Assembly: GCF_022531965.1 (NCBI RefSeq)
Contig: NZ_CP092831.1
Coordinates: 1,392,001 to 1,456,000 of the forward strand
Length of the DNA stretch: 64,000 nucleotides
From: Paenibacillus peoriae
GTDB lineage: Bacteria > Bacillota > Bacilli > Paenibacillales > Paenibacillaceae
Reading direction: 5' to 3'
Part shown: one piece after another, positions 9,410-17,783 of the stretch
How the letters are laid out: each line of letters opens with the position of its first letter
Position numbering within the stretch: position 1 is the stretch's first letter
Translations under genes and position numbers: made by a program
The notes under the pieces: model-generated
The model's database searches: none
The model's input: the letters and a program-made list of their open reading frames with translations, nothing else
What the model was told of the DNA's origin: nothing

Positions 9410-10658
9410 ACCGTTTGTTCGGCATGAGGAACAGTGCCCGCATTGTGGAGGTAAGGTACGTGGTGGAGAGGTGCTGTGGCAGGGAATCCATGTATGTGTC
9501 AGCACTGTGTGTGAGGGGTGCGGACGCGAGTATCTTGAGGACATGAGGGTCGGTCATGCCACGTATTCACCTTATCGTGTAGAAATGCCTGACTATATTC
9601 TGACCGGTGATGCGAAGTCGAGAAAATGGCTCGGAGAACCTTTGCGACAATCGTTGATGAATCCTTCCTATGACTTAGCAGTCGGCATGACCGTGCATAA
9701 AATGAAAGCTTCTACACGTGTAATCATCGTCAACACAATGGATTATTTGTATGGTCATGCTTTGCTCAAGCTGCTCAATGTGCAACGCGAATACGAGCAA
9801 TCGCCGGACCTGGGCATCATCGTCATTGTGCAAAAGTCGCTGGAGTGGATGGTGCCAGCATATGTGTCTGAAATTTGGACGGTTGATGTGCCGTTCAGCA
9901 GGGCACGAAACTTTTATCCTGTACTACATCATCGGATGATTGAGGAACTGATGCGTTTTGATGAGGTGTATGTCAGCCCGGCGTATTCACATCCCAATCA
10001 GTTTGATATTGAGCAGTTTACAGGTGTCTCCCGTTATAACGAGGATCGTGAACCGGAGCCGCGCATTACCTTCGTATGGAGGGAAGACCGCTTGTGGAGC
10101 GGCAGCCATCATATCGCAAGAGCGGTACAGAAATTTCCGCAGCTCAAACGTGGGCTAAAACCGCTAATTTATCATCAGCGCAGTAAAATCATACGGCTGT
10201 TCCGCAGGCTGAGAGAAAGCTTCCCGGATCATCGCTTTACAGTCGCTGGACTTGGGCGTACCGGGAGCTTCCCGGCATGGATTTCTGATGAGCGTGTCAC
10301 ACGCTTCGACCGGGAAAGTGAGCTGCGGGTCTGCAAGGTATATGCAGCCAGCCGATTAGTGATCGGCATCCACGGCTCTAATATGCTGCTGCCCTCTGCG
10401 CATGCCGGTATGACCATTGATTTGATGCCCAAGGACCGATGGGGGAATTACGCTCAGGATATTTTATTTCACGAAACCGACCATCGGCTTACAGCCTACA
10501 AATACCGCTTTGTGCCGATGGAATCGAGTGTAACTCTAGTGGCAGATATGGCAGCTGCCCAGCTCAAAGGGGCAGATCATTTTAATATGCAGATGACGGA
10601 GGAGAGGCAACGGGAACATTCAAGTTGGAGGGGGGAGGCCGCTTCGGGACGGATTTGA
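9396..10658 (+). CDS. Probable glycosyltransferase with N-terminal zinc ribbon (GT61-like)
   Basis: A 420-aa protein starting at ATG 9396 (GGAGAG 8 bp upstream). Residues about 13-50 contain CPHCGG and CEGCG, a zinc-ribbon-like Cys4 site. The C-terminal half ends in ASRLVIGIHGSNMLLPSAHAGMTIDLMP, resembling the HGA-type nucleotide-sugar-binding block of GT61/DUF563 transferases and of some fucosyltransferases. No transmembrane helix is seen. Context and the neighbouring gmd/fcl make a fucosyl- or other glycosyl-transfer role likely but not proven. The stop codon falls inside a repeat unit (10641-10661), so the C-terminal dozen residues may have been rewritten by repeat insertion. Confidence 0.6.
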   Translation: MIPIKPFVRHEEQCPHCGGKVRGGEVLWQGIHVCVSTVCEGCGREYLEDMRVGHATYSPYRVEMPDYILTGDAKSRKWLGEPLRQSLMNPSYDLAVGMTVHKMKASTRVIIVNTMDYLYGHALLKLLNVQREYEQSPDLGIIVIVQKSLEWMVPAYVSEIWTVDVPFSRARNFYPVLHHRMIEELMRFDEVYVSPAYSHPNQFDIEQFTGVSRYNEDREPEPRITFVWREDRLWSGSHHIARAVQKFPQLKRGLKPLIYHQRSKIIRLFRRLRESFPDHRFTVAGLGRTGSFPAWISDERVTRFDRESELRVCKVYAASRLVIGIHGSNMLLPSAHAGMTIDLMPKDRWGNYAQDILFHETDHRLTAYKYRFVPMESSVTLVADMAAAQLKGADHFNMQMTEERQREHSSWRGEAASGRI

Positions 10659-10711
10659 TCCTGGAGCGACTTTTGTGGATGGAAGTCCGCTGCGGGACGG
10701 ATTTGATCTTC
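10641..10711. repeat. Two direct copies of a GC-rich motif, 49 bp apart
   Basis: GCTTCGGGACGGATTTGATC (from 10641) recurs as GCTGCGGGACGGATTTGATC (from 10690). The first copy supplies the stop codon of the glycosyltransferase; the second is continuous with the left edge of the structured repeat that follows. Confidence 0.75.
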
Positions 10712-10812
10712 CGATCGCTGTTGACGAGGGATTCCCTAGATTGAATAGGCCCTGTAAAAGGGCGGAATCCCTCGTCAAAGGCGAACGCTGCCGCTTCTCC
10801 AGATTCAAATCC
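10690..10812 (-). repeat. Structured repeat, copy 1 (inverted relative to copy 2)
   Basis: Hairpin GACGAGGGATTCC (10723-10735) / GGAATCCCTCGTC (10764-10776), flanked on one side by GATCTTCCGATCGCTGTT and on the other by AAAGGCGAACGCT and AGATTCAAATCC. A nested GCCCT/AGGGC stem lies in the loop. Read on the minus strand, the flanks match copy 2 (11231-11340) nearly base for base, while four stem pairs differ with compensation on both arms. It lies in a 750-bp gap inside the polysaccharide operon. Confidence 0.8.
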
Positions 10813-11230
10813 TTACCCTCCGCTACCCACCGCCGCCAAAAAGAATTTCCCCCAGCCTATTGGGTGGGGAAGGTAAAAGCCGCCTGGTGATAGCTTCGCC
10901 CTATCGCCTAGAACTTCTATGCCGGGCATGCATCCCGGCGTAATTAATGCTCTGTACAGTTCTCTGTCAGGGTGACAGGGTCCGGTGGATAACAATCTGG
11001 ACAGGCGACAGTCTAGCCATAGTTAAGGCATCTTGGTCAGCTAGCGGTAGTAGTTCCATGTTGTTTTGTGAGCTTGCCATAACCGTACCAAGCTCACAAG
11101 CTGTTCGACGAGGTCAGCGCCCTGCATGCATTTGCTCGCGTATCCACGCAGCGAGGGCACTTCATACCCAGCATTCCCTTTTTTTAAATGGGGTGACTTT
11201 ATGGACACGGTGGTCAGCAGCGGAGCGGTC
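10813..11230. other. Non-coding spacer between the two repeat copies
   Basis: About 420 bp with no convincing gene. It holds several short hairpins (GATAGCTTCGCCCTATC, GCCGGGCATGCATCCCGGC, CTTGTGAGCTTG...AGCTCACAAG). It could be the body of a non-autonomous element bounded by the inverted repeats or a structured RNA. Nothing in it resembles a transposase. Confidence 0.5.
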
Positions 11231-11340
11231 CATTTGAATCTGAAGAAGCGCTAGCGTTCGCCTTTGCAGTGGGATTCCTACCTCGGAATGTTTTATATAT
11301 CCAGGAATCCCACTGCAACAGCGATCGGAAGATCAAATGG
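11231..11340 (+). repeat. Structured repeat, copy 2
   Basis: ATTTGAATCTGAAGAAGCG, then AGCGTTCGCCTTT, then the hairpin GCAGTGGGATTCCT (11266-11279) / AGGAATCCCACTGC (11303-11316), then AACAGCGATCGGAAGATCAAAT. The outer flanks are conserved with copy 1, whereas the stem positions ACGA/TCGT of copy 1 are CAGT/ACTG here, so pairing is kept while the bases change. Confidence 0.8.
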
Positions 11341-11407
11341 AACGCGCAGCGTTCTCTGAACCCTCCGTGCTCCATAACTCACTCAATATGAAATGGCAGG
11401 AGCCCTG

Positions 11408-12643
11408 ATGATGATTCGAAAAATATTGTATCTCCGCAATTTTGCCAGCAAGGTGAACGGGGACTCATACAATTTACAGGAAGTCGGTTTGGGCAAAGCA
11501 CTCGTTCGAAAAGGCTATGATTGCGACATTGTTTACTACAACGATCGTAAGGAAACCCATCTGGAACAGGTCTACCGTCACGAAGGATGCACCTTGCGTA
11601 TTATCTGGCTCCACGGGTTTAAGTTCCTAAGCAACAGCATCTACAGAGATGTTCTCAAAGATTCTTTTCTGGATGCTTATAGTCTGGTCATTACTACAGA
11701 ATACAACCAGATCATGACCTATCTGCTTTCCCGCAAATGTCCTGATAAGCTGGCGTTGTATCACGGCCCATACCGAGATAACACGCACGCGCTGATCCGC
11801 AAACTGTACGATATTATGCTGCTGCCGAAGGTAGCAAAATCTCTACGCCGTACCTATGTCAAATCCGATCTTGCCAAGCGCTATTTGGAGAATAAAGGTT
11901 TTGACAACGTGGTTACGATTGGAGTCGGATTGGATCGCAGTAAAGTAGAGAGAGCATCCGACAGTGACACCAGTAATAAAAGTGACAACATAAGCGGAGA
12001 GCGTGAGGAAAACCGTGAGGTCGCGAATGAGCTACGTCGAATCGGAGATCGTCCGGTGCTTTTGTATGTTGGTGTACTGGAGGAACGGAGAAATATACGT
12101 TTTATGCTGAGTACGTTCAAAAGGGTACTCCAAAAGCATCCTAGCTGTCTTTTGTTAATGGTCGGGGATGGACGGAAGACGGACACAGACCGCTATTGGA
12201 CATATGCTCATGAACTGGGAATAACGGACAGTATTATACATTTTTCAAGAGTGGAGCAACGTCATCTGTGGCAAGTTTACGGAGCGGCGGATGTGATGCT
12301 GTTTCCGACCCAATACGATATTTTTGGTATGGTGCTGCTGGAAAGCATGCTGTTTCGCGTTCCGATTATCTCTTCGGTAAACGGGGGCTCGGTTACCTTG
12401 ATTGAGGACGGAGTGAGCGGAGTGATGCTGAGAAGCTTTTCAGAAGAGGAATGGTCTGGTCGAATAGACGATTTGCTGGATAATGCTGAGCTGAGACGAA
12501 GTATGGCGGAGAAGGCCTTCCTTACGGTCGAGCGTATGTCGTGGGATCGCATTGCGGATGAAATCGTAAGCCATCAAGGGATCAAGCCCAGAAGTTCGAA
12601 CCACGCTATGCAATCAACGCAGGAAAGAGGGGCAACCACGTGA
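11408..12643 (+). CDS. Glycosyltransferase family 4
   Basis: A 411-aa GT-B fold enzyme. The C-terminal half carries the GT4 nucleotide-sugar-binding features: RPVLLYVGVLEERRNIRFMLSTF, LLMVGDGRKTD, then the E-x7-E region FPTQYDIFGMVLLESMLFRVPII. The N-terminal domain includes YNLQEVGLGKALVRKGYDCDIVYYNDR. Transfers a sugar from a nucleotide donor to the lipid-linked intermediate on the cytosolic side; donor and linkage are unknown. An earlier ATG at 11393 is in frame, but GGAG at 11399-11402 serves ATG 11408 or 11411. The end overlaps the next gene by GTGA. Residues about 180-205 form a low-complexity polar insertion. Confidence 0.85.
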   Translation: MMIRKILYLRNFASKVNGDSYNLQEVGLGKALVRKGYDCDIVYYNDRKETHLEQVYRHEGCTLRIIWLHGFKFLSNSIYRDVLKDSFLDAYSLVITTEYNQIMTYLLSRKCPDKLALYHGPYRDNTHALIRKLYDIMLLPKVAKSLRRTYVKSDLAKRYLENKGFDNVVTIGVGLDRSKVERASDSDTSNKSDNISGEREENREVANELRRIGDRPVLLYVGVLEERRNIRFMLSTFKRVLQKHPSCLLLMVGDGRKTDTDRYWTYAHELGITDSIIHFSRVEQRHLWQVYGAADVMLFPTQYDIFGMVLLESMLFRVPIISSVNGGSVTLIEDGVSGVMLRSFSEEEWSGRIDDLLDNAELRRSMAEKAFLTVERMSWDRIADEIVSHQGIKPRSSNHAMQSTQERGATT

Positions 12644-13881
12644 GCCAACAGGTCAGCAGACAGATGAGCCCTCCTGTGAGCAAGGTGCTGATCATCCATA
12701 ACTTTTATCAGCAAAGCGGGGGAGAAGACAAGGTTGTCGAGCAAGAATCAGCTATGCTGCGTTCCAGAGGAATAGAGACAGAGCATTACTATGTGCACAA
12801 CGACAGCATTCAAAGCAGAGGGCTAGCGAACATGGCAAAGCTGGCGGTAGAGGCGGCATGGTCTCTGCCGGAATTCAAAAGAATCAAGAAGCTGCTTTTA
12901 CAGGTGAAGCCAGATGTGGTACATGTGCATAATTTTTTTCCGGTTATATCCCCTTCGGTCTATCATGCTTGTGAACGGCTGGGGATTCCGGTTGTCCAGA
13001 CACTGCATAATTACAGGCTGATTTGTCCGGCGGCAACCTTTATGCGAGGGAATAAGGTTTGTGAAAAATGTCTGCACGGCACGCTGCTGCATTCCATCCG
13101 TCATGGATGCTATCGAGGTTCACAGCTTCAGACGATTCCGGTAGCGGCGATGATTAAGTTCAACGATCTGATCGGCACATGGCAGCACAAGGTAAGTCGC
13201 TATATCGCGCTGACAGAGTTTGCACGGGACAAATTTGCCGAAAGCGGTATTCCACTGGATCGTATCGCGGTAAAGCCAAATTTTGTCCATCATAAAACAG
13301 TGAAAACCCAATATGACCCGAATGATCGTTATTTATTGTTCGTGGGACGGATTTCAGCTGAAAAAGGGGTTCGCAATCTGCTGCAAGCTTGGTCACAGTT
13401 GGAAGATCGGGGGGGATTGAGACTGGTCATCATTGGAGATGGTCCGGAAAAGGCTGAATTGACCGCTGCTTATCCACAGGAAGATGTTCGGTTTCTCGGT
13501 AAGCAGGATGGAGACACGGTACTGGATTGCATGAGCCGGGCCATGTATGTCATGGTGCCTTCCATTTGGTATGAAGGATTTCCCATGACCATTGTAGAGT
13601 CTTTTTCTGTTGGAACTCCGGTATTATGCAGCCGGCTCGGCGCACTGGAGGAAGTCGTGGAGGACGGGGTGACGGGTTTCCATTTTCAACATGATGATTT
13701 GGAAAATATAAAGACCGTGATTCGCTGTGCAGTAGCCTATGAAAACTATGCAGTTATGAGACAGAAGGTGTCGGAAAACTACGCTGCACGCTATACGGAA
13801 GAAGTGAATGTGAAGCAGCTGATGGCGATATATAGCGAGGCGATGGAGGAGCATGATTATGAAGCAGCTGCCCCAATATAG
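12640..13881 (+). CDS. Glycosyltransferase family 4
   Basis: A 413-aa GT4 enzyme starting with GTG in a 4-base GTGA overlap with the previous gene, so translationally coupled. N-terminal domain: KVLIIHNFYQQSGGEDKVVEQE, the common GGEDKVV acceptor-side motif, and HVHNFFPVISPSVYHAC; the segment CEKCLHG with nearby cysteines is typical of this subgroup. C-terminal domain: YLLFVGRISAEKGVRNLLQAW, LVIIGDGPEKAEL and SIWYEGFPMTIVESFSVGTPVL with the E-x7-E pair. It acts after the priming step in repeat-unit assembly. The specific sugar is not predictable here. Confidence 0.88.
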   Translation: MSQQVSRQMSPPVSKVLIIHNFYQQSGGEDKVVEQESAMLRSRGIETEHYYVHNDSIQSRGLANMAKLAVEAAWSLPEFKRIKKLLLQVKPDVVHVHNFFPVISPSVYHACERLGIPVVQTLHNYRLICPAATFMRGNKVCEKCLHGTLLHSIRHGCYRGSQLQTIPVAAMIKFNDLIGTWQHKVSRYIALTEFARDKFAESGIPLDRIAVKPNFVHHKTVKTQYDPNDRYLLFVGRISAEKGVRNLLQAWSQLEDRGGLRLVIIGDGPEKAELTAAYPQEDVRFLGKQDGDTVLDCMSRAMYVMVPSIWYEGFPMTIVESFSVGTPVLCSRLGALEEVVEDGVTGFHFQHDDLENIKTVIRCAVAYENYAVMRQKVSENYAARYTEEVNVKQLMAIYSEAMEEHDYEAAAPI

Positions 13882-14668
13882 AGTCGGAAGGATTGCGGAT
13901 GCAGATATTGCAGCACTTACGTTTCAGGAGACGGTACACATGCTGGAACAATGGGCAGTCGAACGAAAGGACGGCTATGTTTGTATTTGCAACACGCATT
14001 CCATTGTCACAGCCGGGAATCATTCCGAGTTCCACGAAGCGCTCACTCAAGCAGATCTGTGTACTCCGGACGGTATGCCGTTGGTATGGGCGCTCAAGCT
14101 GTACGGATTTGAGCATCAGGATCGGGTAGATGGTCCCAGTCTGATGCTCAAGTTGTGCGAACGTGCGCCACAGACGAAGGTGAGTATGTATTTTTACGGC
14201 AGTACGCCGGATACGCTGGATAGCTTAAAAGAAAGAGTAAGACAGGATTACCCCGGGATCCGCATCGCGGGCAGCTTTTCACCGCCATTTCGTGAGCTTC
14301 ACCCAGATGAGGAGGAGCGGATCATTGATGAAATCAATGCGTCCGGGGCGCATATCATATTCGTCAGCTTAGGCTGCCCGAAGCAGGAAATATGGATGCA
14401 TCGAAACAAAGACCGCATCCGTGGCGTGATGATTGGAGTAGGGGCGGCCTTTGACTATATCACTGGAAAGGTTCGCAGACCGCCGCTAGCGGTACAAAAG
14501 CTGGGGCTGGAGTGGCTGTATCGTCTGATCTGCGAACCGAAGCGATTATGGAAGAGGTATGCCTACAACAATCCGATATATGTATACCGTTTTCTAAAAT
14601 CTTATCGGCAAAACAAACGGCTTACGCTTTATCAAAATCGGCTTGCAGGAAGAGATATAGAGAAGTGA
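13859..14668 (+). CDS. WecG/TagA/CpsF-family glycosyltransferase
   Basis: A 269-aa GT26 enzyme of the group that includes WecG (ManNAcA transfer) and TagA (ManNAc transfer in wall teichoic acid). Diagnostic segments: ICNTHSIVTAGNHSEF, LCTPDGMPLVWALKLYG, RVDGPSLMLKLCE, the FVSLGCPKQEIWM block, and GVGAAFDYITGKVRRPP. The C-terminus has the basic amphipathic tail (YRLICEPKRLWKRYAYNNP) used for membrane association. GGAGGA is 8 bp before ATG 13859, which fits better than ATG 13853; both overlap the preceding gene. Likely adds a sugar to the lipid-linked intermediate. Confidence 0.88.
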   Translation: MKQLPQYRVGRIADADIAALTFQETVHMLEQWAVERKDGYVCICNTHSIVTAGNHSEFHEALTQADLCTPDGMPLVWALKLYGFEHQDRVDGPSLMLKLCERAPQTKVSMYFYGSTPDTLDSLKERVRQDYPGIRIAGSFSPPFRELHPDEEERIIDEINASGAHIIFVSLGCPKQEIWMHRNKDRIRGVMIGVGAAFDYITGKVRRPPLAVQKLGLEWLYRLICEPKRLWKRYAYNNPIYVYRFLKSYRQNKRLTLYQNRLAGRDIEK

Positions 14669-14719
14669 AGTCGGTAATAGCAGGATGCAATGAGACAGCA
14701 TGTAAAAGGGGGAGTTGCT

Positions 14720-16060
14720 TTGAAGCTATGTGTAATAGGTGCGGGGTATGTGGGGCTGGTGTCGGGGGTCTGTTTTGCCGCACTCGGGAATACCGTCGTC
14801 TGTGTAGATCAGAATGAGGACAAAATTCTTCAGCTGCGTGCAGGTGGGGTGCCGATTTATGAACCGGGATTAAAGGCTCTAATTAAAGATAATGTAGAAC
14901 AAGGCCGACTAAGCTTTACAACAGATACGGCAGCTTCGGTAGAGGCGGCTGAAATTGTTATTTTGGCGGTCGGCACGCCTTCACTGCCGGGCGGGGAAGC
15001 GAACCTGTCCTATATTGAAGAAGCAGCCTGCGAGGTGGCAGACGCCATGAATGGCTACAAAGTCATTGTCACCAAAAGCACGGTGCCTGTCGGAACGAAC
15101 GAACGCATTCAAAATTGGATTGCGAGCCGCACAAACTATTCTTTTGGTGTGGCTTCGGTTCCTGAATTTTTGCGCGAAGGTTCAGCAGTCCTAGACACCT
15201 TACAGCCAGATCGAATCATCATCGGGGCTTCCGATCCGCATGTGTCCGCAGTGCTCACTACACTGCACGAGCCGTTGACGACAAATATCGTAACCACAGA
15301 TATCCGTTCGGCGGAGATGATCAAGTATGCGTCGAATGCTTTTTTGGCGACCAAAATTTCGTTTATTAATGAGATTGCAAATATTTGCGAAAAGGTGGGC
15401 GCAGACGTTACACGTGTGGCACACGGTATGGGGCTGGATCAGCGGATCGGCTCCTCCTTTTTGTCAGCAGGTATCGGCTATGGGGGTTCCTGTTTCCCAA
15501 AGGATACACAAGCTCTAATCCAAATTGCAGGCAACGTGGACTATGAATTCAAGCTGCTGAAATCTGTGGTGGAAGTGAATCAGGGTCAACGCTTTAACGT
15601 GATTCGTAAGCTGAAAGAGGCGCTGGGTGATCTGGAAGGAGCAACGATTGGTATATGGGGACTGGCCTTTAAACCGAATACAGATGACGTAAGAGATGCC
15701 CCGGCGCTGGATATTATGCAGTCGCTGCTGGAGGCAGGGGCGCAAATCCGTGCATATGACCCGATCGCTACCGCTAACTTCCGCAGACTGCTGGACAGCT
15801 CGGAAGTAACGTGGGCAGATAGCGCACGGGAAGCAGCAGAGGGATGCGACGCACTGTGTCTATTGACGGAATGGGAGGAGTTTGGTGAAATCGGGCTGGG
15901 TGAGCTGAATGAGCTTATGAAGTATCCTATTATGATCGATGGACGCAATGTGTATAGCGAGGAGCAAATCAGACAATCCGTCTTTGCATACTATTCTGTC
16001 GGTAGGCCACAGATGAACAATCTGGATGTAGATCGTCATCAGTCTGTAGTAAATCCGTAA
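14720..16060 (+). CDS. ugd: UDP-glucose 6-dehydrogenase
   Basis: A 446-aa NAD-dependent enzyme oxidising UDP-glucose to UDP-glucuronate in two steps. Seen: N-terminal Rossmann loop KLCVIGAGYVGLVSGVCFAALGN, VGTPSLPGGEANLSYI, KSTVPVGT, EFLREGSAVLD, the central KYASNAFLATKISFINEIA, the catalytic-cysteine block GIGYGGSCFPKDTQAL, and GLAFKPNTDDVRDAPALDI. TTG 14720 is chosen because GGGGGAG stands 6-10 bp upstream and translation begins directly with MKLCVIG; an in-frame ATG at 14690 would add a foreign-looking 10-residue leader. It supplies glucuronic acid, making the polymer acidic. Confidence 0.95.
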   Translation: MKLCVIGAGYVGLVSGVCFAALGNTVVCVDQNEDKILQLRAGGVPIYEPGLKALIKDNVEQGRLSFTTDTAASVEAAEIVILAVGTPSLPGGEANLSYIEEAACEVADAMNGYKVIVTKSTVPVGTNERIQNWIASRTNYSFGVASVPEFLREGSAVLDTLQPDRIIIGASDPHVSAVLTTLHEPLTTNIVTTDIRSAEMIKYASNAFLATKISFINEIANICEKVGADVTRVAHGMGLDQRIGSSFLSAGIGYGGSCFPKDTQALIQIAGNVDYEFKLLKSVVEVNQGQRFNVIRKLKEALGDLEGATIGIWGLAFKPNTDDVRDAPALDIMQSLLEAGAQIRAYDPIATANFRRLLDSSEVTWADSAREAAEGCDALCLLTEWEEFGEIGLGELNELMKYPIMIDGRNVYSEEQIRQSVFAYYSVGRPQMNNLDVDRHQSVVNP

Positions 16061-16074
16061 AGGGGAGGCTGCAT

Positions 16075-17052
16075 ATGAAACGGTGGCTGAAGATAACATT
16101 GGGGGCTGCGGCGTTATTGGTCATAGGGGCTACTGCCTACACCGCTTATGTGTATCATTCTTTTAAAACAGCGGCGAATGCGATGTATCATCCGCGCAGC
16201 ATCGTGCAGCCTGGGGCGGTTTCTACCCTTGCAACGGGCGGAGCAGGGCGATCCGTAGATACAGACTCTGGATCAATTACACCCAATCCGGCAGCCATCT
16301 CCCAGTTCAAGCCGTTCACCGTGCTGGTGCTGGGCGTAGATCGGCGGTCTCACGATCCAGGACGATCGGATACGATGATCGTCTTGTCTGTTAACCCTGC
16401 CGAAGGCTCTATGTTGATGTTCAACATTCCGCGCGATACGCGAACAGAGTTGATCGGTAGGGGGCGTGAGGACAAAATCAATCACGCTTTTGCTTTTGGG
16501 GGCGTGGATATGTCGATCCGTACGGTAGAACATTTTTTGAACTATCCGATAGATTACTATGTACAGATGAACATGGAAGGGTTTGCGAAAATGGTGGACC
16601 TTGTGGGGGGAGTCGAGGTTCATAATCCACTTGATTTTCAATATGAGGGTCATCATTTTGCACAGGGTAATTTGAACTTGAGCGGGGCTGAGGCGTTGGC
16701 CTACGCCCGTATGCGTTTCGATGATCCACGTGGGGATCTCGGAAGAAATGCTCGCCAGCGGGAGCTACTCAAGCAAATTCTTGCCCAGTCCATCAGCAAG
16801 GAAGGGCTGTTGAGGGTAAAACCGATACTGGAGGCAGCGGGGGAGCAGATTCGCACAGACATTACCTTTGACGATATGACCACCTTCCTGACCCGGATCG
16901 GTCCGTCCCTCAAGCAGACGGATACCGTTGAACTGAAGGGACATGGGCGTAAAATCAACGGGGTGTATTATTACATGGTGGATGAACAGGAACGCCAGCG
17001 TATCCATGGAGTGCTGGAGAAGCATATGCTTACCACTACCATATCGCCTTAG
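16075..17052 (+). CDS. LytR-CpsA-Psr (LCP) family phosphotransferase
   Basis: A 325-aa membrane protein with one N-terminal helix (about residues 5-26) and an extracellular LCP domain starting near 80 with FTVLVLGVDRRSHDPGRSDTMIVLSVNP, then NIPRDTRTEL, and the Arg-rich ARMRFDDPRGDLGRNARQRELLKQIL that binds the prenyl pyrophosphate. LCP enzymes move undecaprenyl-linked glycans onto peptidoglycan. At the end of the operon it would attach the fucose/glucuronate polymer to the wall. GGGGAGG lies 8 bp before the ATG. Confidence 0.9.
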   Translation: MKRWLKITLGAAALLVIGATAYTAYVYHSFKTAANAMYHPRSIVQPGAVSTLATGGAGRSVDTDSGSITPNPAAISQFKPFTVLVLGVDRRSHDPGRSDTMIVLSVNPAEGSMLMFNIPRDTRTELIGRGREDKINHAFAFGGVDMSIRTVEHFLNYPIDYYVQMNMEGFAKMVDLVGGVEVHNPLDFQYEGHHFAQGNLNLSGAEALAYARMRFDDPRGDLGRNARQRELLKQILAQSISKEGLLRVKPILEAAGEQIRTDITFDDMTTFLTRIGPSLKQTDTVELKGHGRKINGVYYYMVDEQERQRIHGVLEKHMLTTTISP

Positions 17053-17067
17053 GTAAGCCTTATGTAG

Positions 17068-17100
17068 GCGGGTGCCCTGTTGGGAGGTCACCCGTTATTT
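17068..17100 (+). terminator. Terminator of the polysaccharide operon
   Basis: GCGGGTG/CACCCGT hairpin with a 14-base loop followed by TATTTTCTT, 15 bp after the LCP gene. Confidence 0.65.
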
Positions 17101-17183
17101 TCTTCTAAAGTCTTCTAAAAAAGGCTTGTCCCACATACATCTGTAGAGAATTCGGTATAGTCCAACAGAGGGAGGGGCAGTGT

Positions 17184-17675
17184 GTGCTGTTTAGAAGAAG
17201 AGCGGCTTCGGCGTTCGTTCGTAAGCTATTATATTTTGCCATCATAGGTGGATTGTTATGGCTGCTGTGGCTGGGTCTGCGTGGGGTGATGTCTACAGGC
17301 GAGGGCGATCAAGCGGTAGAAGCACTGAACGAGTTCTACACGATGGAGCAATCGGGAAATTTCGGAGGTTCATGGGAGCTTTTTCATTCGCAAATAAAAA
17401 AGAAATTCGAGAAATCTACGTATGTACAGCAGCGTGCGCACGTTTTTATGCAGGATATGGGGACGGATACGTTCACGTTTGAACTGGGGGAGCCGCAGAC
17501 TGAATATGACATTCGTACGGATCAGAATGGAGAAGAGTTAGGGAAAGTTTACCGTATTACGGTCACTCAGCATTACAAGACCCGATTCGGTAATTTTGAT
17601 ATCGTACAGCCTTGTTATGTGACGCAGGAAGATGAGAAATGGCGGGTGCTTTGGATATACAAGGACAAGGAATAG
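17184..17675 (+). CDS. Membrane-anchored protein of unknown function
   Basis: A 163-aa protein beginning at GTG 17184 after GGAGGGG. A basic N-terminus (LFRRRAASAFVRK) precedes one transmembrane helix (about 17-35), leaving a 125-residue domain outside the cell. The soluble part has mixed alpha/beta composition (ALNEFYTMEQSGNFGGSWELFH, then alternating strands ending in EDEKWRVLWIYKDKE), which resembles NTF2/SnoaL-like cone folds seen on many Firmicute surface proteins. I do not recognise a specific family. It stands alone between the LCP terminator and the ABC exporter pair. Confidence 0.7.
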   Translation: MLFRRRAASAFVRKLLYFAIIGGLLWLLWLGLRGVMSTGEGDQAVEALNEFYTMEQSGNFGGSWELFHSQIKKKFEKSTYVQQRAHVFMQDMGTDTFTFELGEPQTEYDIRTDQNGEELGKVYRITVTQHYKTRFGNFDIVQPCYVTQEDEKWRVLWIYKDKE

Positions 17676-17783
17676 AGGTTGCGAGGTGTTTCTAAAAGGT
17701 TAAATATGGTACAATACTTCCAAAACCGGAAATGTACAGTAAATGGATAACAGCTTCACTCCGGATGGAAGGAGTTTCATAGC

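Noticed and set aside
10813..11230. The spacer between inverted repeats as an insertion sequence
   Set aside because: No transposase-like frame exists in either strand, so an autonomous IS is excluded; a non-autonomous element stays possible.
10675..11237. Short plus- and minus-strand frames in the repeat region (about 60-96 codons)
   Set aside because: They run through the structured repeats, lack ribosome sites and have no recognisable protein features.
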